DNA of 20,463 nucleotides from Gamarada debralockiae (taxonomy: Eukaryota > Ascomycota > Leotiomycetes > Helotiales > Hyphodiscaceae): positions 1 through 20,463 of the forward strand of contig NXFV01000829.1 in assembly GCA_002803225.1 (NCBI GenBank), in the 5' to 3' direction. The notes under the pieces were generated by a model. The model was not told the origin of the DNA, did no database searches, and was given only the letters and a program-made list of their open reading frames with translations. Each line of letters begins with the position of its first letter. Positions within the stretch are counted from its first letter, which is position 1. Made by a program: the position numbers and the translations under genes. Shown piece by piece: positions 19,423 through 20,463 of the stretch.

Positions 19423-19836
19423 GTTAGAGAATGAATGAGGATTGAGAGATAGGAGTATGCGATCATGTTTATTTTAGAAGATTAGATATGTTTGTGTAGT
19501 TTAGAATAACCGGGGCACACGAGCGTGCTCGGTTTGGAAGACAGAACTTTCTTGCTTAGCGATCAATGTGTAAAGAAGATCTATAGCTACTACAAAGCTT
19601 ATTACTGGCCTTTTTTGAAGGTCAGAGAGTTGATCTACATATTGAACATCTCGACATTATGCTGGCTGGAAGTTCTTCCTCCTCTGTGGCTTGACTTCCG
19701 GTCTACTGGTCAAAAGATGGGACATTGACTTCAAGATCAACGCTGCTGATTCAGTCACTTGGCTTCCAAATTTCAGCCTCGAATAGCGTATGTTGCGTTC
19801 CGTTCAGCTCTAGTCAGCTAATCTCGTCTTCCCTTT

Positions 19837-19921
19837 GACGGTCTAGCCAAGCGGTTAAATCGTGGGACGTATTACTCACCGAAGTAGAAGCAGACCGAAT
19901 GAGTGTCTTTTCAACGTCCCA
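19837..19921 (+). other. Inverted-repeat structure with a tRNA-like 5' end
   Basis: TGGGACGT (19863-19870) pairs with ACGTCCCA (19914-19921), and ACTCA (19874-19878) pairs with TGAGT (19900-19904) inside it. CGGTCT (19839-19844) can also pair with AGACCG (19892-19897), which would cross the main stem. The left end, GACGGTCTAGCCAAGCGGTT, resembles the first 20 bases of a tRNA with an A box. No B box (GGTTCGANNCC) or matching acceptor end follows, so this is not a working tRNA. Confidence 0.4.
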
Positions 19922-20080
19922 AGACGATATACACCTGAACTACTCATCCATGAGGAAGCCCACCTATTGTAGGCAATTCCGCAATATGCTCGTTTACTGG
20001 TCAAATCTCGTCATCTAATCTCGGTATGGGGCTCGCAGCCTGGGCCGCCAGGCTGTGCCACCAATTCACCTGCCCAAATA

Positions 20081-20186
20081 GCTTTCAGAAGTGAGTTTTT
20101 TTACATGAAGCAACCACTTCACTATGCTTTATAAGTGAAAACTTTTTCAAAGTTTGCCTTCATAAAGGCTTTCCGAAGTGAAAATG
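20081..20186 (+). repeat. Degenerate short tandem repeats, about 43 bp period
   Basis: The motif GCTTT-(2-3 bases)-AAGTGA recurs near 20081, 20126 and 20168, each followed by a T-rich or A-rich run. The copies have diverged. Between them TTCACT and AGTGAA could form a small hairpin. This could be a worn non-coding element. Confidence 0.4.
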
Positions 20187-20463
20187 TTTGAAATATAAGG
20201 CTGAGCGGCTCAAACGACCTTGTCCTATGATTTACTCACAATTGCCAACAGATAGCCGCTTACGCGATGTATTCTAATAGTGGCTGAGCGAGACAAACAA
20301 CCCATCTTATAAATTTAGAACTTCCCCTCTTTGCTTAATCCAATTTATGATATACTTCATCAACTTACAAAATCTCAACCTCCGACCTCAACCCAAGCTG
20401 AAATCACGTGCTTATCGCTTATCCAGAGGTCCGTGAGGCGTCCAGCAACGGGCACGGGCTCAT

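Larger units (their letters stand above)
19423..20463. other. Spacer without a supported gene, about 1 kb
   Basis: No coding family is recognisable on either strand. A 67-codon frame at 19525-19728 lacks domain character. The region holds an inverted-repeat structure at 19837-19921 and three degenerate copies of a GCTTT-N3-AAGTGA motif at 20081-20186. Confidence 0.5.

Noticed and set aside
19837..19910. Functional tRNA gene
   Set aside because: A-box-like 5' end only; no T-arm, no B box and no matching acceptor strand.
1..20463. CRISPR array, bacterial operon or terminator signals
   Set aside because: The window is eukaryotic; the tandem arrays have no spacers.

Overview
This window is nuclear DNA of a filamentous ascomycete (Pezizomycotina). 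Genes carry several short introns (47-68 bp) with GTRNGT-type donors, CTRAY branch points and YAG acceptors. The gene content is also typical: GT90/CAP10 glycosyltransferase, Zn2Cys6 regulator, HET domain, SesB-like hydrolase, GPI-type alkaline phosphatase. A leotiomycete is my guess from general likeness only. Exon structures were built by hand from splice signals, reading frame and remembered family patterns; no alignment was run.

Layout. (1) 397-2477 (+): intact two-exon GT90 protein with a 21-bp minisatellite inside the catalytic domain. (2) 2478-5037: gene-poor DNA with an 18-bp minisatellite and a long C-tract. (3) 5038-6382 (-): intact four-exon Zn2Cys6 transcription factor. (4) 6698-9100: a gene graveyard, with a broken HET-domain gene, a broken SesB-like alpha/beta hydrolase, a TpA-rich RIP-like block and fragments carrying another 18-bp minisatellite. 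(5) 9351-10322 (+): a Ure2-like glutathione S-transferase pseudogene. (6) 10454-12870 (-): intact seven-exon secreted alkaline phosphatase, convergent with the GST. (7) 12871-14415: no supported gene. (8) 14416-19422: a three-gene group. It holds a heavily broken succinate-semialdehyde-type aldehyde dehydrogenase (-), an intact Zn-dependent alcohol dehydrogenase (-) and, divergent from it, a broken AHL-lactonase-like metallo-hydrolase (+). (9) 19423-20463: no gene; an inverted-repeat structure and degenerate short repeats.

The main result is region 8. Lactonase, hydroxy-acid/alcohol dehydrogenase and semialdehyde dehydrogenase are the three steps that turn a gamma-lactone into a hydroxy acid, a semialdehyde and a dicarboxylic acid, the logic of the bacterial blc/att lactone operon. 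Here the first and third genes are pseudogenes and only the middle one is open, so this may be a lactone-catabolism cluster caught during decay. Many in-frame stops could be explained by a single C-to-T change, and the graveyard at 8.1-8.7 kb is TpA-rich. Both are compatible with repeat-induced point mutation or simple relaxed decay. Because intact multi-exon genes lie between the broken ones, general sequencing error is an unlikely explanation.
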